Below are positions 54,430 through 62,306 of a DNA stretch of 64,000 nt, in pieces. The stretch's first letter is position 1, and each line of letters begins with the position of its first letter. The DNA lies in NCBI RefSeq assembly GCF_000188155.2, contig NZ_KE124774.1, positions 285,501 through 349,500 of the forward strand, given 5' to 3'. A program made the translations under genes and the position numbers. The notes under the pieces were generated by a model that saw only the letters and a list, made by a program, of their open reading frames with translations, ran no database searches and had not been told where the DNA came from. Source of the stretch: Methylocystis sp. ATCC 49242 (GTDB taxonomy: Bacteria > Pseudomonadota > Alphaproteobacteria > Rhizobiales > Beijerinckiaceae).

Positions 54430-56595
54430 TCATGCGCGCACCCCGACGGTGATGTATTGCCTGTCTCGGCCGTCGCGCGGGCTATGACGGGCCTCAATTT
54501 TCAGCACGCCGTTTTTTAGCCAAACCTTGAGCAGCGATTTGACACGCGCCTTGTCGGCTGCGTTCTCGATATCCAGGCAGAGCGCTTCGGCGACGGCGCG
54601 ACCGGCCCAGTTGGCCGCCTGCACGTTTGCGGCATGCTCGCCCTCCGCGAGGGCGTCCTGCACCTTGCGCAAGTCGTCAGTGCATAGGCCGTCAAGCGCG
54701 TCCGGCCACTGCCACGGCGTCACGACGCCAACCATGTCGCCCTCCCGCATTCCGCCGTTGCCGAGCGGCACGGACACCATTCGAAACCAGTCTGACCCTT
54801 CCGGCGGCGGCGCCAGGTTTGCCTTTCCGTTGTCGGCGCGAAAGTAAAGTTTGTGATTATCAACTCCGGCGCGTGCGCCCTCGTCTTCTGTCATCGAATT
54901 AAGGACGCGCGCCGATCGCACCGCTCCGAGCAGCGCGGACGCGCCGCGAGCGTGTTCGACCGTCACCTCTCCGCCGCCGGTCTTGCGTGAGTGATGCACC
55001 AGCTCGATCGCGCAGCCGGTTTCGTCGGCGATCTTCGCCCAGGCCTTCACAACCGCGTCGATTGCGCCGTTATCGTTCTCGACGACGCGGTGACACGACA
55101 CAAACGGGTCGATGCGCAACACGTCGATGCGGCAGTCACTGATCGCCTGCTTTACGGCTGAGACGACGGGCGTAGCGATGGTGAAGCCGTTGCGCTCGGC
55201 GCGAGCAATGATGATTTCTTGGTCGCGCCCCGAGTCGAGGAAGAGCCGCCCGCCGATCTCTTCGGGTCGCACGTGATAATGCAGACAGATCGCCGCGATG
55301 CGCCTTTCCAGCTCTTCGAGAGGATCCTCGCCGTTCCACGACCAAACACTCAGCTCCGATTCAATGCTTTGACCGAGGATCGACCGCCCGCTCGTCATCG
55401 CCACGTCTTCAGCGAGCCCGAGAGCGGACTTTCCGACGCCTGGAAGCGCAATGGTCGAAGAAACGAATTTGCGGATCAGGCGGCGACCGTAGAGCCATTG
55501 GCGCATGGGGATGGTCGCCGGGTCGCGCCAAACGAACGGCGTCGGGCGAATGATGCGCGGATGCAACGCCTGATTTGCTTGTGGCTGCGACAAAATCTCG
55601 CCCGTCTCGGCGTCGGCCACCACGCCGTCCTGGACGATCGTCGCGCGAGGTTTTGGCCCGAGAAGAGATTGCCCGAAGTCGGCGCCGCTCTCGTCGAGAC
55701 GAAGCCAATCCGCCACGGCGCGCCCGATCGCGTCGCCGAACGTGTCGCACAATGTCGGTAAGCCGGAAAATTGCGACCCCGAATTTGCGCGCGCATGCGT
55801 GCTTCTGATCGCCGCCTGAAAGTCTCTCACGTCTTCGTCGTCGACGGCGCGGGCGAGCGCTTCAGCGAATAGCTTGCTCTCGCTCTCAGAAAATCCGGCG
55901 CGGACCAAGACGCCGCCGACAGCAAGGCGCGCGTCATGGCGAGCGCCATGCGCCGGCCAATGCCGCGCGAGAAGCGAACATGCGGCGAGGCGCTCGACGC
56001 GACGCAAAAGGTCGTCGCATTCGACGCGCGCAGGCTCGCCGTCACATCCCGGCTCCCAAGCGATCGGCTCGCTTGTGTCTTCGTGTGCCGAGCCCGGAAA
56101 GACTGTCTGGACTTTCGGCCCAAGCCGCAAATCGACAAGGCGCGCCTTTGCGCCACGCTCCTTGGCGATCGGATCGTCAAAGTAGACGTTGGCGGAAAGA
56201 TTTACACTAGCTGAGTTAGTGTAATAGAGCCAATGCGACGCGCGCGCCGTCTCGCGACCGAAGATCGCTGCGGTTTTTTGAAGAAAATACGGCGCGGCCG
56301 CGATGGCTTCGCGGCAATCCAGATCAACGTCAACTAGTCCGCCAGAGACTTCGCCGAGCGCCACGCCGATGTTGCATGGCGCGCCGTTAAAATAGCGTGA
56401 CGCCTCGTCGGCGCTGATCCGGAGGTCCGTCCAGCCGGGGAGTGATGGCGCTTTCGATCGGAAGCTAATCGGGATCGGCGACCAGCCGCGCTCGATGTAG
56501 TCGAGCGCGACGGCGAGGGGCGACGGGGCGTCGTCAGTCGGCGCGGGAGGCGGCGACGGCTGGCGACGCCAGGGGGGCGAGGGCGCGAGCGTCAT
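54430..56595 (-). CDS. Prim-Pol primase fused to a RepA-like helicase
   Basis: 721 residues from the ATG at 56595, which overlaps the previous stop (ATGA). The N-terminal bifunctional primase-polymerase domain (about 25-200) has ALDYIERGWSPIPISFRSKA, the metal motif LVDVDLDCREAIAA, and the later QTVFPGSAHEDTSEPIAW. The helicase part has Walker A ALPGVGKSALGLAEDVA, WSWNGEDPLEELERRIAAIC, Walker B DVLRIDPFVSCHRV, and LVHHSRKTGGGEVTVEHARG, the RepA/AAA_25 pattern. A longer frame to 57138 overlaps two upstream genes and is rejected. Such fusions replicate satellites and plasmids without host primase. Confidence 0.85.
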   Translation of the reverse strand: MTLAPSPPWRRQPSPPPAPTDDAPSPLAVALDYIERGWSPIPISFRSKAPSLPGWTDLRISADEASRYFNGAPCNIGVALGEVSGGLVDVDLDCREAIAAAPYFLQKTAAIFGRETARASHWLYYTNSASVNLSANVYFDDPIAKERGAKARLVDLRLGPKVQTVFPGSAHEDTSEPIAWEPGCDGEPARVECDDLLRRVERLAACSLLARHWPAHGARHDARLAVGGVLVRAGFSESESKLFAEALARAVDDEDVRDFQAAIRSTHARANSGSQFSGLPTLCDTFGDAIGRAVADWLRLDESGADFGQSLLGPKPRATIVQDGVVADAETGEILSQPQANQALHPRIIRPTPFVWRDPATIPMRQWLYGRRLIRKFVSSTIALPGVGKSALGLAEDVAMTSGRSILGQSIESELSVWSWNGEDPLEELERRIAAICLHYHVRPEEIGGRLFLDSGRDQEIIIARAERNGFTIATPVVSAVKQAISDCRIDVLRIDPFVSCHRVVENDNGAIDAVVKAWAKIADETGCAIELVHHSRKTGGGEVTVEHARGASALLGAVRSARVLNSMTEDEGARAGVDNHKLYFRADNGKANLAPPPEGSDWFRMVSVPLGNGGMREGDMVGVVTPWQWPDALDGLCTDDLRKVQDALAEGEHAANVQAANWAGRAVAEALCLDIENAADKARVKSLLKVWLKNGVLKIEARHSPRDGRDRQYITVGVRA

Positions 56596-56936
56596 TTTTG
56601 CCCCCACGAAAGACTCGTCGAAACCGATCGCGGAGCCCTCACGCGACGACGCGGGACAACGGCGAGCATTTGACGCAACACCGTGACTATATGCGGACCT
56701 TCGGCGACCATCTCGACAAACGCGACGAAAAAGGAATCTTCCTCGATCCTTGCGAGCAGTGCGCGGTCTTCGTCGTCTTTTCCCAACAGGACGACCGCAC
56801 GGTCGCGATATCGGAAAGCTCGAATAACTTCGCCGTCTGTGCAGGACATGTGCTCGATTATGCCACTCAGAAAGAGGCGGATTCCGCGCCGTCTGGCGAG
56901 CGTTCTGGTCGTTTCGAAAGATGTTTTTGCGGTCAT
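56592..56936 (-). CDS. Element protein, 114 residues, unknown
   Basis: The ATG at 56936 overlaps the stop before it (TGATG). TAKTSFETTRTLARRRGIRL, FLSGIIEHMSCTDGEVIRAF, DRAVVLLGKDDEDRALLARI and FVAFVEMVAEGPHIVTVLRQ suggest a small alpha/beta protein. No family recognised. It is coupled to the Prim-Pol gene and may aid replication. Confidence 0.5.
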   Translation of the reverse strand: MTAKTSFETTRTLARRRGIRLFLSGIIEHMSCTDGEVIRAFRYRDRAVVLLGKDDEDRALLARIEEDSFFVAFVEMVAEGPHIVTVLRQMLAVVPRRRVRAPRSVSTSLSWGQK

Positions 56937-57151
56937 CACGCCACCCCCTCAAATGCGAGGCTCGCGACCGCCGCAGCCATCGTAGGAGTGAGGCGGAAAC
57001 GGCGCGCGAGGAAGGCGACGCGGATTTCTTGAATGGACGGAAGGCTTGCGCTATTTGAAACATCGAAAGCGCCAGCCAGCCTTTCGACGTTCCGACGCCC
57101 GCTTCCCGCATTCCGCCGGATTGCGGGCGTCTCCGCATTCGGAGGCGCCAT
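56936..57151 (-). CDS. Element protein, 71 residues, unknown
   Basis: MAPPNAETPAIRRNAGSGRR then LPSIQEIRVAFLARRFRLTP and TMAAAVASLAFEGVA. The C-terminal half resembles a helix-turn-helix (RLTPTMAAAVASLAFEG). The ATG at 57151 lies 2 bases after the AlpA-like stop; a TTG at 57157 that overlaps it is the alternative. Confidence 0.5.
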   Translation of the reverse strand: MAPPNAETPAIRRNAGSGRRNVERLAGAFDVSNSASLPSIQEIRVAFLARRFRLTPTMAAAVASLAFEGVA

Positions 57152-57153
57152 TC

Positions 57154-57360
57154 TCAAGCGACCTTCGCCGTCTTATCGGCGTCGCCGGCCTTCTTCAAAT
57201 ACTTCTCGAGTAGAGCCTCGGCGTCCTGGCGGCGAATCAGAGTTTTTGACGCGATCTTCACGACTGGAAGATCGCCAGAATTTATCAGCTCATACGTGAG
57301 GGTTTTGCCGATCTTTGCCCAAGCGCAAAATTCGGAAACCGTGAACGCGCCGCTATCCAT
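57154..57360 (-). CDS. AlpA/excisionase-like DNA-binding protein
   Basis: 68 residues from the ATG at 57360. FTVSEFCAWAKIGKTLTYEL and INSGDLPVVKIASKTLIRRQ, DAEALLEKYLKK form a MerR-like winged helix of the excisionase family (first helix, turn, then G-x-L-P-x-x-x-I/V-G/A-x-x-x-x-I/V). P4-like elements use AlpA both to activate int and to aid excision. It heads a tightly coupled run to the Prim-Pol/helicase. A frame extending to 57441 lacks a good start. Confidence 0.78.
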   Translation of the reverse strand: MDSGAFTVSEFCAWAKIGKTLTYELINSGDLPVVKIASKTLIRRQDAEALLEKYLKKAGDADKTAKVA

Positions 57361-57465
57361 TTCGCTCGCTCCTTCCGCCCGGACAATTCCGAACGTGGGC
57401 AAAAGTTGGCGAGCTTTTCGCGCGGCGTCTAAGGGACACAACGCCGTGAAATTTGGCGTTATGTC

Positions 57466-58050
57466 TTAGGTCTTTCTTTGCAATGCCTTAGCAATTGCGG
57501 CGTCTGAAATTTCAACGCCGGCCGCAGTGAAAATGTGGCGGCAAAAATTCAGAAACCCGCCCGAATGAACTTCGGTCTCGGGGTCGTATGTGACGCTTGC
57601 CCGGCTTCCAAAACGATAGAGGAAAGCGCCCGCCAATGTCTGGCGGACGAAGTGCGCAAAACCGCGATCGGTCTTCGCGGCCACATCATAATTTGCCGCC
57701 TCATGCCGAAATTGCTTCTCGGCTTTTTCGAGCGCGGAGATCATTTCGCTCGCGCGCAATGCCGAATAATCGCCGAGAGCCGGCGAGTATCCGTAGGTAT
57801 CGACAAATGCGCTCAATTTCTGCGCCAGCGCCGCCGCTTGTTTTTCGATGTGCTTCGCGGCGTCCCGCCGCTTTGATTGGGCGCCCTGTTGCACGCGAAA
57901 ATTTATCCGTTGTGCCTCGGCGACAAGGAAGCCGCAGTGCTCTCCGAAGGCGCGATGTGTGCAATTCACAAGGGCGATGCCGACGGCTTCTTCGGCGCGC
58001 CGCCCCTGCGCCTCGAATGTGGCGGCGTCTTCGCGATCTAGGTCGATCAT
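57466..58050 (-). CDS. Element protein, 194 residues, unknown
   Basis: The start overlaps the integrase stop (ATGA at 58047-58050). AEEAVGIALVNCTHRAFGEH, a helical coiled middle (RRDAAKHIEKQAAALAQKLS), and RQTLAGAFLYRFGSRASVTY, SGGFLNFCRHIFTAAGVEIS. Small proteins of similar pattern follow P4-type integrases in alphaproteobacterial islands. No domain recognised. It is coupled to int and may modulate it. Confidence 0.55.
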   Translation of the reverse strand: MIDLDREDAATFEAQGRRAEEAVGIALVNCTHRAFGEHCGFLVAEAQRINFRVQQGAQSKRRDAAKHIEKQAAALAQKLSAFVDTYGYSPALGDYSALRASEMISALEKAEKQFRHEAANYDVAAKTDRGFAHFVRQTLAGAFLYRFGSRASVTYDPETEVHSGGFLNFCRHIFTAAGVEISDAAIAKALQRKT

Positions 58051-59324
58051 TCGCGAGTGACCTTGAACTGAAGAATGTCAGCGCCGCCGGCCGCTTTAGG
58101 TTCGATGTAGCTCGCCCACGTTTCCATGAGCGCCCGGCGCTTCTCCAAGGCGTCGCCGCGCCGGTAGGCTTGTTCCGCCTTGTCGCCAACAACGTGCGCC
58201 AGCGCGGCCTCGGCAACCTCGCGCGGAAAGTTAGTTTCGTTTCCGGCCCAGTCGCGGAAAGCGGAACGGAAGCCGTGAACCGTGACGTCGGTATCTCCTA
58301 TCTGTTTCACCAAATTCCACATCGCGGCATGGCACATTGCTCCGCCGCGCGCGCGGCCGGGAAAGACATGACTGCCGATTTGCGTCGCAGACAGCTTTTC
58401 GAGAATTTCCAGGGCCCGGCCCGAGAGTGGAACGCGATGTTCGCGCCCGGCTTTCATACGCTCGGCGGGAATCGTCCATACCCGGCCCGCCGTGTCGATT
58501 TCCGACCATTGCGCGCCTAGCACTTCGCCGCTTCTTGCGGCCGTGAGGATCGCGAATTCGAGGGCCAGCGCGGCGACGCTTTCACGGTCGCGCAGCTTGA
58601 CGACGAAGGCCGGAACATCCTCGTATGGGAGCGCCGCATGATGAGCCCGCGCAAGCCGCCCCCGCTTCGGCAAAAGGTGCGCCAGATGGCCACGCCATCG
58701 CGCCGGATTCTCGCCCGATCGCAGCCCCTGCGCCTTGGCAGCGTCCAAGACTGATTCGATTCGTCCCCGCAGGCGCGATGCTGTTTCCGGCGTCGCATGC
58801 CACATAGGCGTTAGGACGGCGAGAATCGCACCCGTGTCGACCTCGTCAACCGGGATCTGGCGCAGCGGCGCGGCGATATGCGATAGCGCTTGGCGCCATT
58901 GGTCTCGATGCTTCTCACTCCCCCACTGGATTGCCTTCGATTCGATAAACCGATCGGCAATCTCTCCGAACGTCGGCTTGGCCTCACTGGCGCGCCTCGC
59001 CTCCCGCCGGACCTCGATCGGGTTGCGGCCGGAACGCAGGATCCGGCGGGCCTCGTCTCTGGCGCCCCGCGCTTCGGCGAGGGTCACGCCTTCGTCAAAG
59101 CTCCCGAGCCCCATTTCAGGGCGCCTGCCTCTGAAGGAAAACCGAAAAACCCATGTCTTGCGCCCCGACTCGCTGACGCAAAGATAGAGCCCGCCGCCGT
59201 CCGGGTAGAGCCCAGGTCCGGCCGTCTGCACCTTGCGCGCGGTCAATCTTCCGATCAATTCAGCGCCCCGCCAGTTGGTCCCCCATGTAAACACGAATTT
59301 AGGCGCATCGCGGCGAACGCGCAA
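58047..59324 (-). CDS. int: P4-type tyrosine integrase
   Basis: 425 residues as an upper limit. The DUF4102 arm-binding domain opens with LTARKVQTAGPGLYPDGGGL and SGRKTWVFRFSFRGRRPEMG, the core-binding domain with FGEIADRFIESKAIQWGSEK, and the catalytic domain with LEFAILTAARSGEVLGAQWS (Arg I), HRVPLSGRALEIL, VTVHGFRSAFRDWAGNE (HGFR) and AALAHVVGDKAEQAYRRGD (His/Trp position and Tyr). All catalytic residues seem present. The first ~22 residues look non-coding, so a TTG at 59258 may be the real start. It lies just inside attR and points away from it, so a host promoter to the right would transcribe it. Confidence 0.9.
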   Translation of the reverse strand: MRVRRDAPKFVFTWGTNWRGAELIGRLTARKVQTAGPGLYPDGGGLYLCVSESGRKTWVFRFSFRGRRPEMGLGSFDEGVTLAEARGARDEARRILRSGRNPIEVRREARRASEAKPTFGEIADRFIESKAIQWGSEKHRDQWRQALSHIAAPLRQIPVDEVDTGAILAVLTPMWHATPETASRLRGRIESVLDAAKAQGLRSGENPARWRGHLAHLLPKRGRLARAHHAALPYEDVPAFVVKLRDRESVAALALEFAILTAARSGEVLGAQWSEIDTAGRVWTIPAERMKAGREHRVPLSGRALEILEKLSATQIGSHVFPGRARGGAMCHAAMWNLVKQIGDTDVTVHGFRSAFRDWAGNETNFPREVAEAALAHVVGDKAEQAYRRGDALEKRRALMETWASYIEPKAAGGADILQFKVTRE

Positions 59325-59421
59325 GAACGGTCACGGCCGGAATACACAAGGAATCAGTTGATTGGACGAACGCCCAAAAACGCCTGCGAACGCCAGTTGA
59401 GCGGATAACGCGTCCGATCAT
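59299..59421 (-). other. Orphan frame begun by the native tadE start codon at attR
   Basis: At the right end, the old tadE start (MIGRV) is joined to element DNA and runs for 40 codons (then IRSTGVRRRFWAF...), ending inside the 5' end of the integrase frame. It is not expected to have a function of its own, but shows that the native tadE start and leader now lead into int. Confidence 0.5.
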
Positions 59422-59422
59422 T
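59406..59422. repeat. attR: 17-base core next to integrase
   Basis: TAACGCGTCCGATCATT, the same 17 bases as at 44518-44534; the next bases differ on both sides. The arm-like CGCCAGTTGA lies six bases inside, at 59391-59400. The reconstructed uninterrupted site would give ...GAGCGGGTAAA-ATG-ATC-GGA-CGC-GTT-AAC-AGT-TCC..., an intact tadE start with a purine-rich leader. Confidence 0.85.
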
Positions 59423-59793
59423 TTACCCGCTCGTCTGTCAACAGGCGGCGCCGCTAATGGCGGCGCCTTCGCTGGTTTTCCGCCGGTTTCAGCCCCGCCG
59501 AGGCGCGGCTGAGACACAGCTTGTGACGTGCGAGAGTGTTAGCGTTTCCTTAACGAATCCTTCCGCCGATATTTGAAACTTCGAGACAATTGAAACTAGT
59601 TTTGACGCATCTGCCCTTAAGGTTAAGTCCGGCGGCGCCGCGCGGGACCCGCAGGCAGGCGTTGTGTTGACAAATATGTATACATGTCCAATGGTTTGCC
59701 TAGCCCGATCCGGGTAGCTTGCTTGCGCCGATCCGCGCGAGCGGCCGGGGTCCGGACGCCTGTAGCGATCTCGCCATTTTCTGTTGAAACGCG
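59423..59793. other. Displaced native upstream region of the tadE operon
   Basis: 371 bases without a supported gene. It contains a GC-rich imperfect inverted repeat (AGGCGGCGCC...GGCGGCGCCT, 59443-59468) and a TTGACA about 14 bases before the old start codon. Minus-strand promoters here would originally have served tadE and now read into int. The palindromic repeat may instead be a terminator for the exported-protein gene to the right. Confidence 0.5.
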
Positions 59794-60183
59794 CTACCGG
59801 ACGCCGCTGTCGCAACGGATTGTGATTTCCGTAAAGGCTCCGGGCGCCACGACAATCGGCTCATTGCTCTGGCAGCGCGGCAGGATGGTCGTGGAGCGTA
59901 TCTGATAGCGTCCGGGCGGCAGCGCGATTTCGAACCGTCCCTCGGCGTTCGAGGAAAACTTCCAGCTGCGCCGGGACCCCGCAAGGCTCTCCACTATCAG
60001 AGAAGCGGCGAACTTCCTCTCGGCGCATCCCGGCTCGGGCGGAAAGGACTCGGCGCCACAACGAGGCCCCAGGGCGACGAGTCCGCGAATTCCCTGCGCG
60101 CCGGGCTGGGCCGCCATCCCCGTCGTCGTGACCGCCGCAAAAGCAAGGGCGAGCGCGACACGGAAACGACGGCCTGAAAACAT
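59794..60183 (-). CDS. Exported protein with carboxypeptidase-regulatory-like domain
   Basis: 129 residues. Signal peptide (RVALALAFAAVTTTGMAAQ), then a small beta-sandwich: IRGLVALGPRCG, SWKFSSNAEGRFEIALPPGR and YQIRSTTILPRC, IVVAPGAFTEITIRCD. Four Cys in the mature chain suggest two disulphides. The GRFxIxLPPGxY phrase is typical of CarboxypepD_reg folds that often bind surface polymers. Function unknown; it lies between ssb and the displaced tad promoter region on the same strand. Confidence 0.7.
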   Translation of the reverse strand: MFSGRRFRVALALAFAAVTTTGMAAQPGAQGIRGLVALGPRCGAESFPPEPGCAERKFAASLIVESLAGSRRSWKFSSNAEGRFEIALPPGRYQIRSTTILPRCQSNEPIVVAPGAFTEITIRCDSGVR

Positions 60184-60192
60184 GACCTTCTC

Positions 60193-60708
60193 CTAGAACG
60201 GAATATCGTCGTCGAGCTGGTCGGAGAGCCGGCCGGCGGGGGCTGACGGGCGCCGCTCGGCGGGGGCCCGCTCCATTGGCGACGAGCGTCCAAAGGAGCC
60301 GCCGCCGCTCTGGCCGTAGCCGCCGCCCTCATAGTCGCCCTCGCCGCGGCCGCCGCCCTTGCTGTCGAGGAGGGTCATCTCGCCCCTGAAGCGCGGCACG
60401 ACGACCTCGGTCACCTTGCGCTGATTGCCGTCCTTGTCCGTATATTCGCGGGTCTGCAGCTGGCCTTCGAGATAGATCTTGGCGCCCTTGCGGCAATATT
60501 GCTCGGCGATCTTGCCCAGCGCCTCATTGAAGATCTGGACATTGTGCCACTCGGTGCGGTCCTTGCGTTCGCCGGTCGCCTTGTCGCGCCAGGACTCGGT
60601 CGTTGCGAGCGAGAAGGAAACGACGCGGTCGCCGGAAGGAAAGGTCCGCACCTCGGGGTCGCGGCCCAGATTGCCGACCAGAATGACCTTGTTGACGCTG
60701 CCCGCCAT
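60193..60708 (-). CDS. ssb: Single-stranded DNA-binding protein
   Basis: 171 residues from the ATG at 60708 (GGAGAGAG upstream). The OB fold is canonical: MAGSVNKVILVGNLGRDPEV, GDRVVSFSLATTESWRDKAT, RTEWHNVQIFNEALGKIAEQ and YCRKGAKIYLEGQLQTREYT. A Gly-rich linker leads to the acidic tip DQLDDDIPF, which binds partner proteins. It binds ssDNA as a tetramer in replication and repair. The neighbouring uvrA is divergent, separated here by dctA. Confidence 0.96.
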   Translation of the reverse strand: MAGSVNKVILVGNLGRDPEVRTFPSGDRVVSFSLATTESWRDKATGERKDRTEWHNVQIFNEALGKIAEQYCRKGAKIYLEGQLQTREYTDKDGNQRKVTEVVVPRFRGEMTLLDSKGGGRGEGDYEGGGYGQSGGGSFGRSSPMERAPAERRPSAPAGRLSDQLDDDIPF

Positions 60709-60868
60709 GACTCTCTCCAATTGCTGAGATGCGCGGCACTCTAGTCCAATCGAGGACAATCTGGCGCACGCCCGCGCCTTGTCCACAGATCATCCATGCG
60801 CAGCGCCCTTGCACAGCCGATATGTTCCTTTTTTGTTCTAGCAGCCCGGGTCTGGCGGCGCAAGCGCG

Positions 60869-62182
60869 TCATTCCGTCGAGACGGCGGTTTCCACGTTCG
60901 ACGGGTCTATCCGCCGTTTCAGCCCTTCCTGCAGCTTGTCGCGGTCCAGCTCGCCCTCCCAGGCGGAAACGACGATCGTCGCCACGCCATTGCCGATGAA
61001 ATTGGTCAGCGCGCGGCACTCCGCCATGAACTTGTCGATGCCGAGCACCAGCGACATGCCCGGCGCGAGCTGCGGATCGACGGCGGCGAGCGTCGCGGCG
61101 AGGGTGACGAAGCCCGCCCCGGAGACCCCGCTCGCGCCCTTGGAGGTCAGCATGGCGACGACGAGGATCGTCGCCTGATGCGCGAAATCCAGCTCGACGC
61201 CCATCGCCCGCGCGATGAAAAGCGTCGTCAGCGTCATGTAGATGTTCGTGCCGTCGAGATTGAAGGAGTAGCCGGTCGGCACGACCAGCCCAACGACCGG
61301 CTTGGAGCAGCCGAGCCGCTCCAGCTTCTCCATCAGCGGGGGCAGGGCGCTCTCGGATGAAGAAGTGCCGAGAACGATGAGGATTTCATCCTTAAGATAG
61401 GCAAGCAGCCGAAAGATGTTGAAGCCGACAGTCGCGGCGATGAGCCCAAGCACGACGGCGATGAAAAGCGCCGCCGTCAGATAGAAGGAGCCGATCAGTC
61501 CCGCGAGCGACAGCAATGCGGCGGAGCCATATTTGCCGACCGTATAGGCCATGGCCCCGAAGGCGCCGACGGGCGCGGCTTTCATCACGATGGCGATGAC
61601 GCCGAACATGGCGTGGCCGGCGTCGTCGACGAATGTGCGCATGCCCCGGCCGCGCTCGCCCAGCGTCAGCAGCGCGAAGCCGAACAGAAGGGAGAAGAGC
61701 AGCACCTGCAATATTTCTCCCCTGGCGAAAGCGCCGATCGCGCTGTCGGGGATGATGTCGAGAACGAAATCCACGCCGCTGCGCTTTGCGGCGAGTTCCG
61801 TATATTTCGTAATGGCGGAGGGGTCCGGCTTGCCGGCGAAGCCCGCGCCGGCTTTCAGAATATTGCCGACGAGAAGGCCGATGACGAGCGCGAAAGTCGA
61901 GACAATCTCGAAATAAATCAGCGCTTTGACCCCGACGCGGCCGACTTTTCTGGCGTCCTCTATGTGCGCGACGCCCGAGACGACCGTGCAGAAGATGATC
62001 GGCGCGATCACCATCTTGATGAGCTTGATGAAACCGTCGCCGAGCGCCTTCACCCATTCCTGCGCGGCGGTCTGGGGCGCCAGCCAGCCGAACAGCGCGC
62101 CGAGCAGAATGGCGACAAGCACCTGGACATAGAGGTGGTGGTGGAGGGGCTTTTTCGCCGGGGCGGTGGACTGCGCTGTCAT
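60869..62182 (-). CDS. dctA: Dicarboxylate/cation symporter (DctA family)
   Basis: 437 residues. The DAACS family motifs are present: [40 protein letters not shown] (the serine-rich re-entrant loop), [20 protein letters not shown] (substrate and Na+/H+ site), and [20 protein letters not shown]. It imports C4-dicarboxylates (succinate, malate, fumarate) across the inner membrane. The ATG at 62182 is preferred; an upstream start adds 14 unlikely residues. It is divergent from uvrA with a 124-base gap. No dctBD pair is in the window. Confidence 0.93.
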   Translation of the reverse strand: MTAQSTAPAKKPLHHHLYVQVLVAILLGALFGWLAPQTAAQEWVKALGDGFIKLIKMVIAPIIFCTVVSGVAHIEDARKVGRVGVKALIYFEIVSTFALVIGLLVGNILKAGAGFAGKPDPSAITKYTELAAKRSGVDFVLDIIPDSAIGAFARGEILQVLLFSLLFGFALLTLGERGRGMRTFVDDAGHAMFGVIAIVMKAAPVGAFGAMAYTVGKYGSAALLSLAGLIGSFYLTAALFIAVVLGLIAATVGFNIFRLLAYLKDEILIVLGTSSSESALPPLMEKLERLGCSKPVVGLVVPTGYSFNLDGTNIYMTLTTLFIARAMGVELDFAHQATILVVAMLTSKGASGVSGAGFVTLAATLAAVDPQLAPGMSLVLGIDKFMAECRALTNFIGNGVATIVVSAWEGELDRDKLQEGLKRRIDPSNVETAVSTE

Positions 62183-62306
62183 GGCGCCGCTGATAGGCCC
62201 GGCGGGACGACAGGGCAACTGCAAGCAAGGTGGATTTGCGGCGCGGTCCGTGGCAGGAAAGGCGCAGGCGTCGGGCGCCGGCGCCGATCATGCAAGTTCT
62301 CAAGAC

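Larger units (their letters stand above)
44518..59422. mobile_element. Integrated element: phage satellite or decayed prophage, 14.9 kb
   Basis: Bounded by direct 17-base repeats (44518-44534 and 59406-59422), with a tyrosine integrase gene next to the right repeat. Inside are an AlpA-like protein, a Prim-Pol/helicase, an OB-fold-like protein, a RepA-like ATPase, a Cro/CI-type repressor, small-terminase-like, scaffold-like and tape-measure-like proteins, and many short coupled genes. No large terminase, portal, major capsid, tail tube, lysin or holin gene was recognised. Nearly all genes lie on the minus strand; the repressor is divergent. The size, gene set and end structure suit a satellite, but loss from a full prophage cannot be excluded. 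Confidence 0.85.

Noticed and set aside
54430-57138. A 902-residue version of the Prim-Pol protein
   Set aside because: The extra 181 residues overlap two coupled small genes and are Arg/Ser-rich; the ATGA start at 56595 fits better.
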